A stretch of 64,000 bases of DNA, from contig MCFG01000029.1 in assembly GCA_002104895.1 (NCBI GenBank), positions 62,001-126,000 on the forward strand, read 5' to 3'. Positions 35,247-47,622 of this stretch are shown here, in pieces. The translations under genes were made by a program, and so were the position numbers. This DNA is from Anaeromyces robustus. Taxonomy: Eukaryota; Neocallimastigomycota; Neocallimastigomycetes; Neocallimastigales; Neocallimastigaceae. How positions within the stretch are numbered: position 1 is the first letter of the stretch; each line of letters starts with the position of its first letter. The notes under the pieces are model-generated. The model did no database searches. It was not told where the DNA came from and saw nothing but the letters and a program-made list of their open reading frames with translations.

Positions 35247-38016
35247 ATGGAATATATAAGAATATTATTTTTAATACTTATTTATTTAATCAAATGTTCA
35301 CTTGGACAAAATTTAAATTCAAATAATGAAAGTAGTCGTAATACTAAATTAAATGCAATAGTTTATTCTCTTGATAGTGGTAGTGCTACTTTTAATTATT
35401 ATGTGGATAGTTTTAATGATTACTCGAAAAATAATAATTTAAATATTACTATAAGTTTAAATTTAATATCAAATAGTAATTCGACTTTTTCTATGAGTAA
35501 TATGGCATATATGATAGATAATTTATTAAAAAGAAAAACATCCAAATATGATATATTTTTTTTTGATAATACTTATACATCAGATTATGGACCTTATTTA
35601 TTAGATTTAAGTAAATATTTACCAAAAGAACATATAAATATGTATAATTCACATATTCTTTCCCAAATAGGCTATGTTAATGGGAAACTTGTAGGACTTG
35701 TAAGATTAGAATTCATTAATTATTATTTATTTATTTATTTATTTATTTAATAATCATTTAAAGAAAAATTAAAAAAAAGAAGATTGTTTTCATATTTATT
35801 TATTCAAAAATTTCTTTAATATATATATATAGCCTGCAACTATTGATTTCGATGGTCTATTCGCAAATAAAGTTCTTTTAGATGAATATAATAAGACTGT
35901 GCCTAAAACTTGGGATGAATTGGTTCAAACAAGTAAATATATTATTGAACAGGAAAGGAAAAAAAATAATACAGAATTAATAGCATATAATGGATTATTT
36001 AATGGTAAATTTAAAATGTTATAATTTTCAATATTTTTTTTTTTATTTTATTATTTTTTTTTCATTTTTTGATATATTATATTTATAAAAATATAAATTT
36101 ATTTTTGTTTTTATTTTTTTTTTTTAAAAAAATGTGGTGATTTTAGATGTAGATACTGGTATGAATTCAATAATTGAATTTTTATATTCATGTAGAGAAT
36201 CTGTTGATTCAGATTTTCCAGAATTAACTAGTCAAACTACAATTAACGCCCTAGAATTACTAAAAAAAATAAAAAAAGAAATTGATACAGGTAAGTAAAT
36301 AAATATATATAAAAATTATATTAAATATTAATTTTTTAATAATAATAATGATAATAATAATAATATTGAAAATAATGAAAATAATTAAAAATCTATTTAT
36401 TTTTATAATTTTTTTATAATTTTTTTAAATAATATTTTTAAAATAATAAAATTTTATCAACAAAAAATAAAAATTTTTTTTTTCAAGATAACATTTTTTT
36501 AAAAGATATTGATTATACTACTATGAAAATATTTGATGGAAATGCTTTATTTGTAAAATTTTATTATTTACCAGGTTTAATTAATGAACTTTCACCATAT
36601 GTAATAGCTAGTATGCCAGGTATTAAAGAAGGTATTTCTGGTACAATTTTAGTCGGTTATAATATTGGAATTGTTGGTAATATAGAAGAAAAAAAAATAA
36701 AACCAGCAATAGAAGCAATAAAATATATGACATCTAGAGAAATGCAAAAAGAATTAGCTTTAAAGGAATCTATTATATCTGGAATTACATCTTTATATGG
36801 AGAAGAAGATATATGTTCAAGTATTAGATTTTGTGATTTTTATAGATATCCTCAAACTATAGTAAAACCAAAAAGTATATTCAATAGAGAGGATTACTAT
36901 GAAAAATTTTCAAATTATTTTTATAGTTTTTTATATGAAAATGAAACAGCATCAGATGTTTTAAAGAAAATAGATAATTTAAATAAAATTTATACTTTTT
37001 CTATTAACATGGAAAATTCACATATAGGATTAATAATTTTTATTATATTTATATGTACTATAGTAATAGTAACAATATCATCAGTATTACTTTATATAAA
37101 AAAATTTAAAGAGAATTTTGAGTTTTTACCAAAATCATTTTGGTTCATGATAATTCTCGGGATAATAATGATTTTATCCACAGGTTTTACAAAAATGGGA
37201 TCAATAACAGTTATTAAATGTCATTTAAATTGTTTATTATTATCATTAGCATACACATTTATATATACACCAATATTTTTCAAATTAATTATAAAATTTC
37301 CAGATGATAATAATAAATATTCAATATGGATAAATAAAAATAAATTATTATTCTTTTCCTTTTTTTGTTTTATTGATATTATACTAAATTTATTAATGAT
37401 ATTAAAACCATATCAAGTTAATAATTTTATTGTTGATGAAGGAGAAAATTATCAATTATGTGATAATAGTAATAATACATTAATATATATGATAATACGT
37501 ATCATTATTTGTTATAAAGGTATTTTTATATTGATTATATTGTTATTTACTTTTCTGGAATGGAATATTTTAAGTATTAAAATTGATATAAGACTCATAG
37601 TAGCATCATTATATTTGAGCATAATGACAATTATTATATTATTTCTTTTTTCTTCTTTCAATATCAATAATTACATTTCATATTATTTAATCCAAGAAAT
37701 ACTTATTTTGCTTATTGCACTTGTCAATTTTATAACATTATACTTTAGTAGATTATTATTACATTTATTTAATATAGAAAATGAAGATGAAAAATTATTT
37801 GAAAAATTCAGTTTAACTACTACAGAAGTAGATAAAACGAATACCATGTCAAGTAATCAAAAAAGTATTGAAAGTAAAAAATCTAATCGAAGTAGTACAA
37901 ATGGTATATTTTCAAAAATGCTTGATTATCATAAAAAAGAATTTACATTTTCTGAATATTCATTTAAAGATAGAGCTAATAGTATTAAATATAACCAAAC
38001 TTCTACAAATGGATAA
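35247..38016 (+). CDS. Class C GPCR-like receptor with extracellular solute-binding-protein domain (copy 2)
   Basis: Inferred exons are 35247-35699, 35833-36004, 36147-36290 and 36488-38016, joining in frame to 765 residues. A signal peptide (MEYIRILFLILIYLIKCSLG) precedes a solute-binding-like domain with KTVPKTWDELVQTSKY and SMPGIKEGISG, then AIEAIKYMTSREMQKELAL. Seven hydrophobic segments follow, with KCHLNCLLLSLAYTFIY at the TM3 position of class C receptors, and then a Ser-rich cytosolic tail. The likely job is sensing an extracellular small molecule and signalling through a G protein. Internal exon sizes (172, 144) and phases are identical to copy 1 at 5551-8706, but the protein sequences have diverged widely, so the duplication is old. 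The gene lies in the spacer of the inverted duplication. Confidence 0.85.
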
Positions 38017-39355
38017 ACTTCTATGAATCTATGAAATTTTTTCAATGTACAAAACTTTTTGAACTCACGAAATACTTTTAGTTAATTTTTTTTCTTTTTT
38101 AATTGTATAATTATATATTTAAATAATTCCATAAAAAATATATAAAAAATGATTATATAATTATTATATCTATTAAAAAAATTATTTTATATGTAATAAT
38201 ACAATGCTACAAAATTGAGTAAATAATAATTTTTAAAATTTATATGATAAAAATGTTTCATATCTTGTAATAAAAAAAAAAATAATCTTAAACTACTAAA
38301 TTATATATTATGATATATTTCTTACATTTTTAAGAGAAGTAATAAAAAAGTTTAAAATTAATAAATAATATAAAATAATATTTTTAAATATAATGATAAC
38401 TAAACAAATACATAAAATTATATATTTATGTTTAATTATTTATTATTTTTTTTATTACAGTATTTCAAAAAAATTTTTATTATTTTTTTTTAATATTTTT
38501 TATTTACATTCAAAACAATTAAAAGAAAAAAAAAATAATATAAATACATTGAAACATATAAATATATTGGAATTTAATTCTCTGCCTTTCTATTTTGTCA
38601 TCTATGTCCTTGGTGCGACCATACATTTTACATTTTTGTATAGATCCTACATTCATGTTAAGAACGGGTCAATAAACAAGATCTAAATATAAATATATAT
38701 AGGTTTTTCATACTGGAAACATCTAATTATAATTAATTAATACTCATTCTCTTAAATGAGAAAAACAAACTAAACCACATTTATTTACTATGAATTATTT
38801 AAAAAAATCTATATTTTGTGTAAAATATTAATCAGAAACTTAAAACTTATATAAATAATAATAATAAATATTAAATATATTTTATATATGTTTATACACT
38901 AAAAAATGGTATTTTAATATATAAAATTAATTTATAAAATATTATAAGTTTTATTAATAAATATTAATAAATTATATAAATTGTATTTTATTAATAAATT
39001 ACATAAATATTAATATTTTGAGGAAATTTTATATTTTTTTTATTTTCTTATATTAAATAATAATTATATATAAATATATATTTATATATTATATATTAAA
39101 AAAAATTATACAATCATGAAAAAAAAGAATATTCTTTTAAATTGTATCGTTATAGTAACAATTAATTTTTTTTTTTAAAAAAAAGGAGTAAATCTTAAAA
39201 CATATAAAAATTTAATACTTTAATATTAAATATTTAATGTTTTTGTTATTTATTATCCATTTATTTTACTTTTTATTTATTTAATTATTTATTTGTTATT
39301 TATTTATTTATCCACTTACTATTTTATATAAATATAAAAGAAATTGCCTTTTTTC

Positions 39356-39387
<32 letters not shown>

Positions 39388-39504
39388 CAAACTTATGTAA
39401 ATTAATAAATTTACATTAAAAAAAAAAATAAAATAAAAATAAAATAAAATAAATAAAATAAATAAAATAAAATATAAATAAAAATATTATAAAATAAATT
39501 AAAA
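38017..39504. other. Spacer at the start of the right duplication arm
   Basis: A/T-rich. The right arm begins near 38757. About 38840-39110 appears to be extra DNA relative to the left arm. From about 39110 the DNA again matches the protease upstream region. Confidence 0.45.
38393..38686 (+). CDS. Doubtful ORF, hydrophobic 97-residue product
   Basis: The last 40 codons use a normal mixture of residues (LPFYFVIYVLGATIHFTFLY), unlike the surrounding low-complexity DNA. The first half is poly-Phe/Ile/Lys and looks like translated A/T spacer. No family recognised. It may be a scrap of a membrane-protein gene. Confidence 0.2.
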   Translation: MITKQIHKIIYLCLIIYYFFYYSISKKFLLFFFNIFYLHSKQLKEKKNNINTLKHINILEFNSLPFYFVIYVLGATIHFTFLYRSYIHVKNGSINKI

Positions 39505-40095
39505 ATGAGTAATTACTATTTAATATTTATAGTTATTTTACTGTTTGATTGTTTTAATGGTATTTATACTAAAAATACAAATAATGACAATTACATTGTA
39601 GCAATTTCGAGAAATGAAAATGATAAGAATTATGATGATATGGATGAAAAACATCAAAAAGAATTTGATGAATATATAATGATAAAATGAATGAAATTTA
39701 TAATGTTATTGAAAAAAATAAAGATACTTATATTTTAAGTAATGGAAAACAAGATGAAAAATTAGAGGAATTAAAGTCTATTCCTTTATCGAAACGTTCA
39801 GATAAATCTAAAGCTAAATTTCTTTTTAAAAATGAAGTTAGAAGTAATCAAAAAATTTTTGAAAAATATTCTTCAAAATTTTCTAAACGTTCAGATAATT
39901 CTACAATAGAATATATTCCTATTGATTCTGCATTAGTTAATTATATTTGTCCAATTTCAAATTTTTATGCAATTAGTGTATATCTTTCAGAAAAAACTGC
40001 AAAAATAGTATGTGGAATGGATTATGTACTATTTTGTGAAAAGGATAAAACATACTCTGAAAAATCAAAATTTAAACGCTCTACCTCTATTAACG

Positions 40096-40127
<32 letters not shown>

Positions 40128-41689
40128 TCAAGTATTTATTATGACATTAATGCTATTAAAAAAGAAACTAAATGGTCAGATGTTAGTGTTCAACAAATTT
40201 CATATTCTCCAAATCATTTATCTTTAATTTCTCAAAGTCCTTTCGCTAATCCAAATAAGCAATTAGATACAAATTTTTATTATCCAAGTTCAGCAGGTAA
40301 AGGTATTGATATTTATTTCATTGATATGGGTTTAATAAATAAACATGAAGATTATGATACATATAAAGGAACCTCAGATGAACGTGTTATAACATGTGAT
40401 GCTATCATCACAGGTAATTCAGTTCATTTTACTACTGACGAAGAAAAGAATAATTGTTCCAGTGTTGATGGTATTCCTTATCATGGTATAATGGTTACTT
40501 CTGTTGCAGGTGGATCTTTATATGGTGTTGCTAAAAAAGCAAATCTTCATATGATTGCTGCTGATAATACTTCTATAAATATTTTAAAAGGTTTTGATAT
40601 TATTTTACAAAAAGCTATACCACATAAAACAGTTATTAGTCTATCTTTAGGTAATATTGGAAACTATAGTACAGCAGAAAAATTTAAATTAACGGATTTA
40701 ATTAATAAAGGATTTATTGTTGTTGTTTCTGCTGGTAATGACAATATTAATTGTTGTGAAGATAAATCAAGTTCTAATTTTTATACTTTTACAGGATATC
40801 GTAAAGCTATAGCTGTCGGTGCTACAGGTACAAAATTTAATGGTTATGGATTGAATATTGCTTACTATTCAAATTATGGAGATTGTGTTGATATTTATGC
40901 TCCAGGTACTGTAACTTATCCTGACTTAGAATCAGGTTCTTTTACAGGTACTGGATTTTCATCTGGAACATCATGTTCTACACCACTTGTTGCAGGTGTT
41001 GTTGCTTCCATTATGTCAGAATATCCTGAAATTCAATTTGATAATGATAAAATGAAAAAAACATTAATTGAAATGTCTATTAAAAATGCCATTGATTTTA
41101 AAGATTCAGATATTACAAATGATACTCCTAATCGATTTATTAATAATGGTAAACAAAGTATTTATTATCTAGATCAAAATGTTCAATGTGGTAAAAATTC
41201 AAAAGATGGAAATATTTGTTCTGATGGATGTTGTACTAAAGAAGGTAAATGTATATCATTTGAAAATCATCCAGGTGATCAATGTTTTATTGAAAATGGA
41301 TGTCAAAGTGAATTTGGATATTGTACAACAAAAGAAAAATCTATAGAAGAATGTGAAAAAGAATTAAAATAAAATGAAGAATGTTTAATAAAAATTAATG
41401 AAAATAAAAATGAAGAATTACTTAACCATTGTTATATTTTTGAAACAGAAAAGTGTCAAAAATTTTATAAAAACCAAGTAAGCAATCAATCCATATGTTC
41501 AATAATTAAAAAATATCACAAATTTGATTACTTTGATAATTTCGATGTAAATAAATTTAAAAAATACTCTAAAAATTGTAATAAATTATTAGGTGATTAT
41601 AAGGAAAATTGTAAAGATCATATTTTAAAAACTATTTATAATTGTATGATTGATAAATATTTCTATAATCAATATATAGATGTTGAAAA

Positions 41690-41769
41690 TAATAATAATA
41701 ATGATAATGATAATAATAATAATGATGATAATTATGATGATGATTATGATTATGATGATGATTATGATT

Positions 41770-41801
<32 letters not shown>

Positions 41802-41805
41802 TTAA
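41690..41805 (+). repeat. GAT/AAT triplet expansion inside protease copy 2
   Basis: Encodes an Asn run, then Asp/Tyr and poly-Asp. The equivalent part of copy 1 is a much shorter Asn/Asp stretch, so the expansion came after the duplication or was lost in the other arm. Confidence 0.8.
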
Positions 41806-43009
41806 ATGAAGATTCTTATTTCATTGAAAAATGTATGTATTTTAAATCAAATAAATGTCAAAGTATTTATAATGATAACAAAGAAGAAATAAAAAAAGAA
41901 ATTCTCAATAATTATTCATGTTTATATTTATATGAACTTGGTATTACAGATTTTTTAGATATTTCAAAAGAAATAGAAAAAGATGTTGACAGTAAAGATT
42001 TATTTGATTATACTTTAAATACATATAAAAAAACTGAAGAAAAATGTGAATCAACCATTGAAAAAGATATAGTATTAAAGAATTGTGATAAAGAATTGGA
42101 ATTATATAAGCAATGTATCTTTGATAACCCTGAAAATCTTACTATGAATGAAATTGTAGAAAATTGTTATAAATTTAATAATAATTATAATGATGTATGC
42201 GGAAATTTATTTGAAAATTTTTCTTCTGAACTACCGAATTGTCATTACGCCCAACAATTTCAAACAGTTGATTTATTAGATAAGTTAAACGAAGTAATTA
42301 ATAATTATAAAGAAATATGTTTAATAAATCCTCCTAAAGAAATAAAAGAAAAATATTTATCTGATTGCAAAAATTTGTTACCACAAGAGGATGAATGCTT
42401 ATTCGATTTTAATTCAGAAATGACATTAGATGAATTAAATCAAAAATGTGAAAAATTAGAAACTAATGAATGTTTAAATAAATTAAGAAACAGGGATAGT
42501 ATTCAATGTAATTTAGAAATGAAATTCTATAAAGAAAATTCTATTATTTCAAAATATAATTCAAAATTCGATGAAAATAAAGAATTATGTTCTTCTATTA
42601 AAAGTGAAGATAGTCAAGATCTATATATTATTGAATGTAAAGGATTATTAGATATATATAAAGAAAAATGTGATTTCAATGGTGATTTTCCAATAGATGA
42701 AAATGATTTGAAAAACAAATGTGAACTTTTTTCAGATTGTAAAGAAGTTTATGAAAATCCATTTAAATCATTAAGAGAATGTCATATTGCTAGAATGTTT
42801 AAATATATTGATATAAATTTCAATATATCAAATGAAAATTATGAATTTATGAAGAAAAATGTTCTATAATTAATAATAATAATAATGATAGTAATACAGA
42901 TATTACAGATACAATTACTATAACTTCCACTTCTTTAATTCCTACTTCAGTTACATCTATTATTACAACAACTATTTCTTCTACCACAACTTCTAATTCA
43001 ACTATAATT

Positions 43010-43171
43010 GACATTTCTACTTCAATTGACATTTCTACTTCAACTGACATTTCTACTTCATCTGATATTTCAACTTCAACTGATATTTCTACTTCAACTG
43101 ATATTTCTACTTTAACTGATATTTCTTCTTTATCTGATATATCTACTTCATCTGATATTTTAACTTCAACT
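43010..43171 (+). repeat. Nine-unit 18-base coding minisatellite
   Basis: Nine consecutive 18-base units close to GATATTTCTACTTCAACT encode a repeated Asp-Ile-Ser-Thr-Ser-Thr. Copy 1 has only about one such unit at the equivalent place. Confidence 0.85.
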
Positions 43172-43273
43172 TCTACTTCGACTTCAACTTCTACTTCAAC
43201 TACAACTACTAAAAACAAACCAAAATCAAAATGTAAAATAACAAAGAAAGTAACTATTGTACGTTCCAAATAA

Positions 43274-44269
43274 AAATAAAAGAACCAAAAAGAGTATATA
43301 AATAATTAAAATAGCTATTGCGATAAAAAAAAAAGGAAACGTTATTATTAAAAGAAAAAAAATAATATAAAGGGAAAAAAAAGAATAAATAGAGAAAAAA
43401 TTAAAAAAAAAATTATAAAAAATAATTAAGATAATTTATACTATTTACAATAATCTATTAAATTCATATATATATATATATATAATTTTTTTTAATTAAA
43501 ATTTCAATATTTTGAATAATTAAATATTGGAAAATATAAATATAAAATAAAAATAGTCCATCTTTTTTTATTTATATAAAAAAATTAATATATTATTTAT
43601 AATCTTAATATAAATAAATAAATATTAGAATTAAATAAATAATAATATTAAAAGAAAAAAATAAAAATAAAATTAAAAATTAAAAAAAAAAATAAAATAA
43701 AAATAAAAATAAAATATAAAAATAATTAGAAATAAATATGAAAATATATATATTTATATATAATTAATAAAAATATTATTAATAAAAAATTAAATAGAAA
43801 AAAATATTGTTAATAGAAAAGTAAAAATATAAATAAAGAATAATTAAAAATTAAAAATTAAAAATTTAAAAATAAAACATAAATAATAAAACCTATTTTA
43901 CCTGAATCAAACCTAAACTTTTCCTAATATTTATTTTTATATTAAATTTCATAGTAACGTTACACAAATATTATATATACATATATATTTGAATTTAAAG
44001 GTGTAGAGAATAACAGTTCAAATGAAATTGGTTAAATGTTCCTAAAGAGTAATAAAACTATTAATAAGTAAAAATTACCAAAATTACAATAACCAATAAA
44101 ATTGAATGTAATTATAGAAAAATAAAAAAAATTACGATAAAAAATATATATAAAATTAACATAAATTTATTATTTATAAAATAAAATATTTCAATATTAT
44201 AATAAATTATCATAATATATATATATATTTGTAATAATAATTATATATAAATTTTTAATATAATTAAAG
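43274..44269. other. Spacer, 3' of protease copy 2
   Basis: Matches the left arm (with its 750-base insertion removed) up to about 44075. It contains TAACGTTACACAAATATT near 43953. From 44076 the DNA belongs to the right-arm-specific insertion. Confidence 0.55.
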
Positions 44270-44637
44270 TAAATGATATAGGAATAGAAAGTTCAATATT
44301 TCTAGCAGGGAGTTCAGAAGGTGGAAAGAGTACATTAATATCAAATATATTTGATAAAAGTAAATATTATTTAAAAAAAAATATATATATATATGTATAT
44401 ATATATTAATATATTATTTATCATAGAAAAATAATTAATTTTTAACATTAAAATATCATATTTTATAAAAAATAAATATATATTTTGTATTATTTTTTTA
44501 AATAATATATATATATATATATATGTGTGTGTGTATGTATTATTTTAAGATTCCTCTAATAATGTTTCATCAAATACACTACTTTTAGATTATACGTAAT
44601 TAAAAACGAATTATATAATTAAATACATAATTTATTT

Positions 44638-44830
44638 ATTTTTATTTTTATTTTTCTTTTAATTTTTATTTTTATTTTTATTTTTCTTTTAATTTTTATT
44701 TTTATTTTTATTTTTATTTTTATTTTTATTTTAATTTTTATTTTTATTTTTATTTTTATTTTTATTTTTATTTTTATTTTTATTTTTATTTTTATTTTTA
44801 TTTTTATTTTTATTTTTATTTTTATTTTTA

Positions 44831-44860
<30 letters not shown>
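44638..44860. repeat. (TTTTTA)n array
   Basis: A hexanucleotide array of more than 200 bases with a few TTTTCTTTTAA interruptions, within the large dynein intron. The minus-strand frame through it reads as alternating Lys-Ile and is not a gene. Confidence 0.9.
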
Positions 44861-44861
<1 letters not shown>

Positions 44862-45246
44862 CATGTAACACTAATAATGTTAAATGCTATAATTATTATT
44901 CATAATATTTCATATAACATTTAGTAATTACAATAATATATGTGTTATATAATATTTTATTATTATTTATAACAAATCTTTTTTATAAATTATTCTTATT
45001 CTTTTATATATATTAACTATGATATATTTAATACTCTATAATTAATATATAAAAATTTTCAAATAATATTAGAAAAAAATAATAATACTATTTATTATCA
45101 CGTTATTATTGGAGCATTAACAGTATTTAATAATAGCATTAATCATATAAAAATAACAATATAACAATAATAATTGTAAATATATATTGTTATTTAAAAA
45201 AAAAAGAAATTAATAATAATATTTATTAATATTCTTTAAAGATTGT

Positions 45247-45819
45247 TTACATAAATACTTTATATAATAAAAATACTGATGCAGAATTGGTTAAAATATG
45301 GGCAATACATGTTGATAAAAGATATCCTGTATAATCATAATTAATAGTAAATGCCATACCGACAAGATAGTAGTAAGGAAAAGAAGATAAATAAGTTTTT
45401 AAAACTTCAAAGTTTAATTGAAAATGAGAGAAAGCAAATAAAAAGGGAGAAATAATATAAGCTAAAGCTCTTGACTTTTTCTTAATAATACCAAAAAGTA
45501 ATTTTCTATAGAGTAGTTCTTCAAAAATAGGTCCAATTACACAGATATAAGGTACTGAAACATATGGATGTTCTTTCAAAATCTTCATAACTATTTCATT
45601 ATTATCATTATCAAGTAAATTCAAATATTTAGTGCTAATCAAAAAAAGAATTATACTAAAAACAAATAGAAGAAAACCTAAATAATAAACTTCTGGTCTA
45701 AAAAATTGATGTTTTAAACTTCTAACTTCATTCCTAAGTTTTTCAGTTAAATTTTTCTTCATACTTTTTTTTGGAAACTGCTTCTTTTCAGTATCTTCGT
45801 TTACTAATTTTTTACTCAT
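45247..45819 (-). CDS. CPBP (CAAX/Abi) family intramembrane metalloprotease
   Basis: 190 residues in a single exon. A basic soluble N-terminus of about 40 residues precedes several hydrophobic helices. The family motifs are present: E100-E101 with R105 in FEELLYRKLLFG, H132 in FAFSHFQLNF, and H174/N178 in CIAHILTNS. CPBP proteins are Rce1-related membrane proteases. Many bacterial members act in bacteriocin self-immunity or protein maturation, while eukaryotic Rce1 trims CAAX proteins. At 190 residues with few extra loops it resembles the bacterial type more than Rce1, so a bacterial source is plausible but unproven. It lies antisense inside an intron of the dynein-2 fragment, in the right-arm-specific insertion. 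The frame is intact, so it may be expressed. Confidence 0.8.
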   Translation of the reverse strand: MSKKLVNEDTEKKQFPKKSMKKNLTEKLRNEVRSLKHQFFRPEVYYLGFLLFVFSIILFLISTKYLNLLDNDNNEIVMKILKEHPYVSVPYICVIGPIFEELLYRKLLFGIIKKKSRALAYIISPFLFAFSHFQLNFEVLKTYLSSFPYYYLVGMAFTINYDYTGYLLSTCIAHILTNSASVFLLYKVFM

Positions 45820-46791
45820 TTTTATCTTCTTTTTTTTTTTCTTAAAATAGTAAAAAAATATTTGTTATTATTCAATATTATATTTTTTTTATTTATTTTA
45901 TTTAATTATTATATTTTTATTATATTTCTTTATAAATATAATTTTTTTATATATTATTTTGAATTTTTTATATTATAAAAAATTGTTTTTCAAAGAATTA
46001 AAAAAGTAAGTAATTTTCCCCATTTTTATATTTTTTTTTGTTAATTATTGTATTATTATTATTAATATTTAATATTCTATTTTAAATATTACAATATATT
46101 TAATTAATCATAAATCATTGTAAAAATTTAATTTGCTATTTTTTCAGCATTGTATTTAAATTATATATTAATTTCAATTTAACGAATTTTCTTTTTTTTT
46201 TTTTTTTTTATTTCCATAAATGTGGGTTTATATAAATTAAATTTAATGAATATTTTTTTACTAAATGTAAATAAAGAAAAAATAAAAAAAAAAAAATACT
46301 TAAAAATAAAACATATTTTTTATAATATTTTAAACTATATTATTTATTATTTATTGTTATTGATATTGTTATTTATTATTTATTATTTATTATTTATTAT
46401 TATTGTTATTATTATTTTTATTATTTATTATTTATTATTTATTATTTATTATTATTATTATTATATACCATAATTAAGATATTGTTACATATTCCATCTT
46501 TTATTTTTGTTTTTTAACTTGTATAAAATTATTAATATTTTAAAAAATAATTTCTTTTTTTATATTATAATAACAATAATTATAAAAAAGCCTTTCAATA
46601 TACACAAATTTATTAAAAAAAATTGTTTCAAATAAATAAATAATTAATTGTTTTTATTAATCAAAAAACATACAGATAATAAATAAAATCATTTGAGAAA
46701 AGATAATATTTTTTTAAAATATATAATTAAATATTTATATATTTATATATTTTTCTATTTATATTTATTTTTATTTTATTAAAATAAATTA

Positions 46792-46828
<37 letters not shown>

Positions 46829-47247
46829 TATCGTCACAACAATAGAACAAAAGGATTAAATTCATTAAAAGATACAATACATATTTGGGAATTAGGTAAT
46901 ATTTAAAAAAGTTATAAAAAAAAAACAAAAAAAAAAAAAAGACATAAAGCTATAAATAATTTTATTCGTTTATATCTATATATATGATATATTTTATAAT
47001 AAATATTTCATATATATATTGTATGTTTTATTTTATTTTATTTTATTTTTATTATCATTATTATTATTATTTTTATTTAATATATTATTTTTTTTCTTCA
47101 TTTAAATATATATAAATATATAAATAATATATAGCTAATGGTATAATGTTTAAAGAATTTCTCAAGATACCAATTAATGAGCATAATATTAATAATGCAG
47201 TAGTTGTTATTGTGTTAGATTTATCAAAAGTATTAAAAATATATTAA

Positions 47248-47622
47248 TAAAAATATTATTAAAATATCAAAATATTCTGGTATTAATAGTTATTTGTCAT
47301 GTTTATATATATATACATATTATATAAATAATAAATAATTATAGATTTAAATTTAATAGTAATTTTTGTCGAATTAAAAACAATAATGGATCTATGTATA
47401 TATGTAATATATAAATAACAAATTTTCTTTTTTTGAAAAAAAAAAAAAGAAAAAAATAAAAAAAAAAGATATAAAAATATAAAAGAAATATAATAAATAA
47501 ATAATATTAAAATATTTATATATATCAAACATATATATATGTTAAAAAATATTTATTATTTCTTAAAATTATTTAGTTTTAATTTATATATATATATTTT
47601 TTTTGAAATTTATACCTTAATA
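47248..47622. other. Spacer resuming the duplication
   Basis: From about 47240 the DNA matches 22620-23000 inverted (ATTATAGATTTAAATTTAAT, then GTAATATATAAATAA). No gene. Confidence 0.55.

Larger units (their letters stand above)
39505..43273 (+). pseudogene. Subtilisin-like secreted protease with hevein domain, copy 2 (three frame breaks)
   Basis: Homologous along its length to copy 1 at 24879-28480. The frame is lost at three places: one missing A near 39679, a GAA-to-TAA nonsense at 41370-41372 after the hevein module, and one missing T near 42850. The segments are 39505-39690, 39687-41372, then up to 42869, and the Ser/Thr-rich end to 43273. The catalytic residues remain (IDMG Asp, PYHGIMVTSVAGG His, SAGND Asn, SSGTSCSTPLVAG Ser). 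The insert between propeptide and catalytic domain is shorter than in copy 1. An Asp-rich GAT expansion lies at about 41690-41805. With three independent lesions, a pseudogene is likelier than error alone, although the two one-base losses sit in A/T runs. Confidence 0.8.
44076..47240. other. Right-arm-specific insertion of about 3.2 kb
   Basis: The left arm runs straight through this point, with only about 20 bases there. The insert carries dynein-2 light intermediate chain exons and an antisense CPBP gene. No transposon ends were identified. The breakpoints are good to about 20 bases. Confidence 0.65.
44270..47247 (+). pseudogene. DYNC2LI1: Fragment of a cytoplasmic dynein-2 light intermediate chain gene (internal exons only)
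   Basis: Four exon-like pieces join in frame: 44270-44359, 44550-44595, 46828-46895 and 47135 onward. They encode a P-loop block (FLAGSSEGGKSTLISNIFD), then NTLLLDYTY, RTKGLNSLKDTIHIWELG, and KEFLKIPI with VVVIVLDLSK. This is the order and spacing of the GTPase-like domain of the dynein-2 light intermediate chain, which serves retrograde intraflagellar transport. Donors (GTAAAT, GTAATT, GTAATA) and AG acceptors are intact. The start exon and everything after LDLSK are missing, and both limits coincide with the ends of the insertion, so this is a truncated copy. The second intron is about 2.2 kb and contains the CPBP gene on the other strand. Confidence 0.65.

Noticed and set aside
44619-44864. 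Minus-strand frame of alternating Lys-Ile
   Set aside because: It is the translation of the TTTTTA array, with no non-repeat sequence.
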